From Paulownia fortunei (taxonomy: Eukaryota > Streptophyta > Magnoliopsida > Lamiales > Paulowniaceae), in contig CM033105.1 in assembly GCA_019321725.1 (NCBI GenBank), positions 18,102,513-18,166,512 of the forward strand: a DNA stretch of 64,000 nucleotides. Direction: 5' to 3'. The number at the start of each line of letters is the position of its first letter. The first letter of the stretch is position 1. The position numbers and the translations under genes were made by a program. This document shows positions 60,080 to 64,000 of this stretch, piece after piece. The notes under the pieces were generated by a model. That model did not search any database. It was not told where the DNA came from and worked only from the letters and a program-made list of their open reading frames with translations.

Positions 60080-60990
60080 GCAAGGTGCAATGTACAACTG
60101 AACCTGAAAATTTTGATAAAGCAATCAAGGAAGAAGTTTGAAAAAAGCAATGCAAGAAGAAATAAATGTCATTGAGAAGAACAAGACATAGGAGCTAGTT
60201 GAAAGACCAAACGACAAAGAAGTTGTGGGTGTGAAGTGGATTTATAAGGTGAAATTGAATGAGGATGGTTCTTTCCAAAGAAACAAGGAAAGACTTGTAG
60301 CAAAGGGATACACACAACAATCCAGAATTGATTTTCAAGAGACTTTCGCTCCAGTTGCTCGTTTAGACACAATCTGAATGCTCATTGCATTTGCAGCCCA
60401 ACAAGGATGGTCATTGTATCAACTTGATGTAAAATGCCTTCTTGAATGGAGAATTGAAAGAAGAAATTTTTTGTGGAGCAACCACAAGGTTTTGTGATCA
60501 AAGGAGAAGAAGAAAAAGTCTACCGATTGAAGAAAGCTTTATATGGGCTGAAACAAGTTCCAAGAGCTTGGTATAGCCAAATTGATTCATACTTCAATCA
60601 TCAAGGTTTCAAGAAGAGCAAAAGTGAACCAAACTTGTATGTGAAAACTCAAGGTAAGTTCATTCTCATTGTTGCTTTATATGTTGATGATTTATTATTT
60701 TGTGGTGACAATGAGAACATGATATATGATTTTAAGAATGAGATGATGAAAAGATATGAAATGAATGATATGGGGATGCTCCATCATTTCTTGGGCATAG
60801 AGATTTATCAAGAAAGTGATGGTGTGTTTATTTCTCAAAGGACATATGCTGAAAATATTTTGAAAAAGTTTGCTATGAGTGATTGTAATTTAACTTCTAT
60901 ACCATTGGTTGTGAATGAAATTAAAGAAGGAAGATGGTGAGAAAAAATTTGATGCTACTTTGTATAGAGTTTGATTAGCAATTTATTGTA
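60080..60990 (+). pseudogene. Copia reverse transcriptase
   Basis: Landmarks in order: [46 protein letters not shown], then after a stop WSLYQLDVKC and a frame change, QPQGFVIKGEEEKVYRLKKA, LYGLKQVPRAWYSQIDSYF, the catalytic LYVDDLLF and DMGMLHHFLGIEI. The Y-V-D-D active site is intact. Breaks near 60140, 60377, 60440 and 60935. A 155-codon piece at 60473-60940 is uninterrupted. Confidence 0.88.
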
Positions 60991-61079
60991 TCTCACTGCC
61001 ACAAGGCCGGATATCATGTTTGCCACAAGTTTGTTGTCAAGATTCATGAACAATCCTAGTCAAGCTCATTTTAGAGCTG

Positions 61080-61634
61080 GAAAAAAGTGCTAAGGTATAT
61101 CAGAGGTACAACTAACTTTGGTATCAAATATTGGAGAGGTTCCAAAGTGAAGTTAGAAGGTTATTGTGATAGTGATTGGGCAGGTTGCTTGGATGATATG
61201 AAGAGTACATTTGGTTATGCTTTTTTCCTTGGTTCTAGTGTGTTTTCTTGGGCCTCAAAGAAGCAACAATCTATTGCTCAATCCTCTGCAGAAGCTGAAT
61301 ATGTTTCAGCTGCAATGGCAACATCTCAAGTCATTTGGTTGAGAAGAATCCTTGAAAATGTTAGGAGGAAACAAGGTGTTGCAACGGAATTATTTTGGGA
61401 CAACAAATCAGCAATTGCAATGGAAAGAATCCAGTTTTTCACAGCCAAACAAGACACATATCTATCAAGTATCATTTCATTCGAGAAGCCATGGAAGAAG
61501 GTGAAGTGCAGCTCACATTTTGCAAATCTGAAGATCAAGTTGCAGACATTCTTACCAAGGCTCTTCCTAAAGATAAATTTTTGAAATTGAGAGAATTTCT
61601 TGGAGTAATGGATCAGCACATTAAGAGGGAGAAA
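61080..61634 (+). pseudogene. Copia RNase H
   Basis: [60 protein letters not shown] and, after a one-base shift near 61420, RHISIKYHFIREAMEEGEVQ, ADILTKALPKDKFLKLREFL. The D-S-D-W-A-G and A-E-A-E-Y motifs are kept. The end overlaps the polypurine tract AAGAGGGAGAAA (61623-61634). Confidence 0.88.
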
Positions 61635-62059
61635 TGTTGCAATTAATGTGCTAAAAAAGAAGCAAATTTGGAGTCACATCATGTTTAAATATTGCAGTTA
61701 ATGTGCGGCAAATTTGGACTCAATGTATCATGTTTTTGTTGAAAATATTTCATCCTATATAATTGTAGGTTGTGCTATAGGTTGGGCTAGTTATGTCTAT
61801 CATTTCTAGCTTAATAATGCTTCTAGATTTCCAAAGACTTTTGTCTTCATTTTGTCAAAATATGCAGCATGTTCATGTATTAATTATATTGTATGAATGA
61901 AAAAGAGAAGAGTGTCATTACAAAAATATCACATTTTGCTCTTCATTTCTCTCTCTGTTTTTCAGCTTAACACATTTTTAGTTTCTGAAAATTTGCTACC
62001 ATTATCCTCCATAACTAAGCCTTACTTTCAACATAACAAGCTTCCAAAAACAATCAACA
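61635..62059 (+). mobile_element. 3' LTR of the plus-strand copia element
   Basis: Begins TGTTGCAATTAATGTGCTAA and ends CCAAAAACAATCAACA. Pairs with 57033-57455. Differences from the 5' LTR include a two-base insertion ('gaagag' against 'gaag') and a cluster of changes at the CT-rich 'cttcatttctctctctg'. Confidence 0.9.
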
Positions 62060-63857
62060 TTCTCAACCAACGACTTGAGATGTTGCCATTGCAGCTGAAA
62101 CATATTCAGCTTCTGCAGAGGATTACAACAGATTGTTGCTTCTTTGAGGCCAAGAAAATACTTGAACTAAGGAAAAAAACATAACTAGATGTACTCTTCA
62201 TATCATCCAAGCAACCTGCCCAATTACTATCACAATAACCTTCGAACTTCACTTTAGAGCCTCTCCAATATTTGATACCAAATTTAGGTGTACCTGTGAT
62301 ATATCTTAGCACTCTTTTTCCAGCTCCAAAATGAGCTTGACTATGATTGTTCATGAATCTTGACAACAAACTTGTGGCAAACATGATATCCGGCCTTGTG
62401 GCAGTGAGATACAATAAATTGTCAATCAAACTTCTATACTTAGTAGCATCAACTTTTTTCTCACCATCTTCCTTCTTTAATTTTTCATTCACAACCAATG
62501 GTATAGAAGTTGAATTACAATCATTCATACCAAACTTTTTCAAAATATTTTCAGCATATGTCCTTTGAGAAATAAACACACCATCACTTTCTTAATAAAT
62601 CTCTATGCCCAAGAAATGATGGAGCATCCCCATATCATTCATTTCATATCTTTTCATCATCTCATTCTTAAAAGCATATATCATGTTCTCAATGTTACCA
62701 CAAATAATAAATTATCAACATATAAAGCAACAATGAGAATGGACTTACCTTGAGTTTTCACATACAAGTTTGGTTCACTTTTGCTTTTCTTAAAGCTTGA
62801 TGATTTAAGTATGAATCAATTGGCTATACCAAGCTCTTGGAGTTTGTTTCAACCCATATAAAGTTTTTTTCAATCGGTAGACTTTATCTTCTTTTTCTTG
62901 ATCACAAAACCTAGTAGTTGTTCCACAAATTTTTTTTCTTTCAATTTCCATTCAAGAAGGCAGATTTTACATCAAGTTGATACAATGGCCATCCTTGTTG
63001 GGCTGAAATGCAATAAGCATTCAGATTGTGTCTAAATGAGCAACATGAGTGAAAGTCTCTTGAAAATCAATTCCGGGTTGTTGTGTGTATCCCTTTGCTA
63101 TAAGTCTTTCCTTGTTTCTTTGGAAAGAACCATCCTTATTCAATTTCACCTTATAAATCCACTTCATACCCACAACTTCTTTGTTGGTTGGTCTTTCAAC
63201 TAGCTCCCATGTCTTGTTCTTCTCAATGACATTTATTTCTTCTTGCATTGCTTTTCTCCAAACTTTTCATTGATTGCTTCATCAAAATTTTCAAGTTCAA
63301 TTGTACAAAAATTGCACCTTGCATAAGCATCACTTAAACTTCTCATTTTCAATGGAGTAGAACTTGAACTTTAACTTGAAGATGAGTTATTAGAAGATGA
63401 AAAATTAGCCCCTAAAGTTTTGGAGCAAATTCTTCATTTTCTTCAAGCTCACTTGCTGAAATTTGATTTTTCTTATCAAAGAAGGCTGCTCATTTCTCAA
63501 TTTTACTTGTCTCCCAATTTCAAGATGCATTTTTATCAAATATGACATCCCGGCTGCTCATTATACTTTTATTTTTCAAGTTGTAGAGGCGATAACCCTT
63601 CGACTTACTGCTATAGCCAACGAAAATGCATTTCTCACTTGCTTCATCCAGTTTTTGTCTCTTCACTTTCAGAATTTGAGCATAGCAAACTGATCCAAAA
63701 ATTCTTAATTGCTTCACCAAAGGTTTTCTACCACTCCATGCTTCAAGGTGTTTTATCCATCACGACTTTGGTTGGACATCTATTCAACAAATAAACAGCC
63801 GTATAATCTACCTCTGCCCAAAAACTTCTAGGCAATCCTTTGGCATGCAACATTGAT
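62060..63857 (-). pseudogene. Host copia element: RNase H, RT and integrase C-terminus
   Basis: Minus-strand continuation of the element split at 57032. From right to left: integrase C-terminus and linker (63720-63520, LRIFGSVCYAQILKVKRQKL, CIFVGYSSKSKGYRLYN), RT start (63248-63021, [40 protein letters not shown]), RT body in frame-broken pieces, and a 157-codon piece at 62579-62106 (RTYAENILKKFGMNDCNSTS, LRYITGTPKFGIKYWRGSKV, GYCDSNWAGCLDDMKST). D-S-D-W has become D-S-N-W. Close in sequence to the plus-strand element, so both belong to one family. Confidence 0.85.
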
Positions 63858-64000
63858 TAAAAGTTAGCTTGTTGCTGATTTTTGTGGTTGATTATTTACA
63901 TAACAATCTTTTTGACATGACCAAACTTACTACAATTGTGACAATTAGGCTTGCCTTTGAACCAACAATCCTTATACTCATGACTAGTTTTTCCACAATG
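63858..64000 (-). pseudogene. Host copia element: gag zinc-knuckle end, after internal deletion
   Basis: The minus strand reads CHNCSKFGHVKKIVM-type sequence with the second zinc knuckle and 'hey kdcwfkgkpnchnc' landmarks, matching 58400-58530 of the plus element. The next sequence at 63857 is integrase (SMLHAKGLPRSFWAE), which in the plus element starts at about 59550. So about 1 kb (protease and most of the integrase) is missing. The element continues beyond the window, where its 5' LTR should be. Confidence 0.75.

Larger units (their letters stand above)
57033..62059 (+). mobile_element. Nearly complete Ty1-copia element, nested
   Basis: A copia element with both LTRs (57033-57455 and 61635-62059), primer-binding site, gag, protease, integrase, RT and RNase H in that order and a polypurine tract. 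Total length 5,027 bases. It is inserted in the RNase H region of a same-family element in the opposite orientation. The flanking 5-mers are TTATC (57028-57032) and TTCTC (62060-62064), a target-site duplication with one change. By eye the LTRs differ at about 20 of 424 positions, mostly transitions. The coding regions carry several stops, so it is not autonomous. Confidence 0.9.

Overview
The window is nuclear DNA from a flowering plant, probably a dicot; the species cannot be fixed from sequence. The evidence is an AT-rich, intron-bearing gene with GT-AG introns and a TATA box, long stretches of decayed LTR retrotransposons of plant clades (Athila/Tat-like Ty3-gypsy, SIRE-like and other Ty1-copia), and small DNA-transposon-like repeats. 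Gene density is low. A 100-base run of N at 11355-11454 marks an assembly gap.

Layout. 0.46-2.9 kb: the 3' half of an unidentified minus-strand gene, with an apparent one-base frame break. 4.1-8.5 kb: a minus-strand seven-exon gene for a small RRM RNA-binding protein of the RBPMS/couch-potato type, whose exon 1 appears frame-broken. 8.5-16.7 kb: AT-rich intergenic DNA with microsatellites and a very G-rich tract. 16.7-18.9 kb: a decayed copy of a gene-fragment repeat followed by a tandem array of about 0.6-0.7 kb units. 18.9-20.1 kb: an antisense retroelement remnant. 20.1-29.4 kb: a degraded Athila/Tat-like gypsy element with 5' LTR, primer-binding site and gag to integrase, followed by a second RNase H/integrase fragment. 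31-43 kb: a large inverted duplication. Arm A (30.96-33.26 kb) leads directly into an intact 108-codon membrane-protein gene; arm B (41.1-42.96 kb) carries the same upstream region, but its coding part stops being homologous after five codons. A possible related four-helix membrane-protein gene or pseudogene lies at 44.4-45.07 kb, with a relic of its N-terminal region at 39.4 kb. 47-51.9 kb: inverted MITE-like elements and a 1.1 kb duplication carrying exon-like pieces of an unidentified gene. 51.9-56.2 kb: a minus-strand SIRE-like copia element with internal deletion. 56.3-64 kb: a minus-strand copia element split by a nearly complete plus-strand copia element of the same family.

Function. 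Two loci look like plausible working host genes: the RRM protein (if its start is resolved) and the small membrane protein at 33.25 kb. The rest is mostly mobile DNA. The features most worth a second look are the inverted duplication with an inferable empty insertion site, the opposite-orientation nested copia pair that could form a long hairpin transcript, and the repeated exon-like segment. I found no CRISPR array, operon or clearly new biochemical system.
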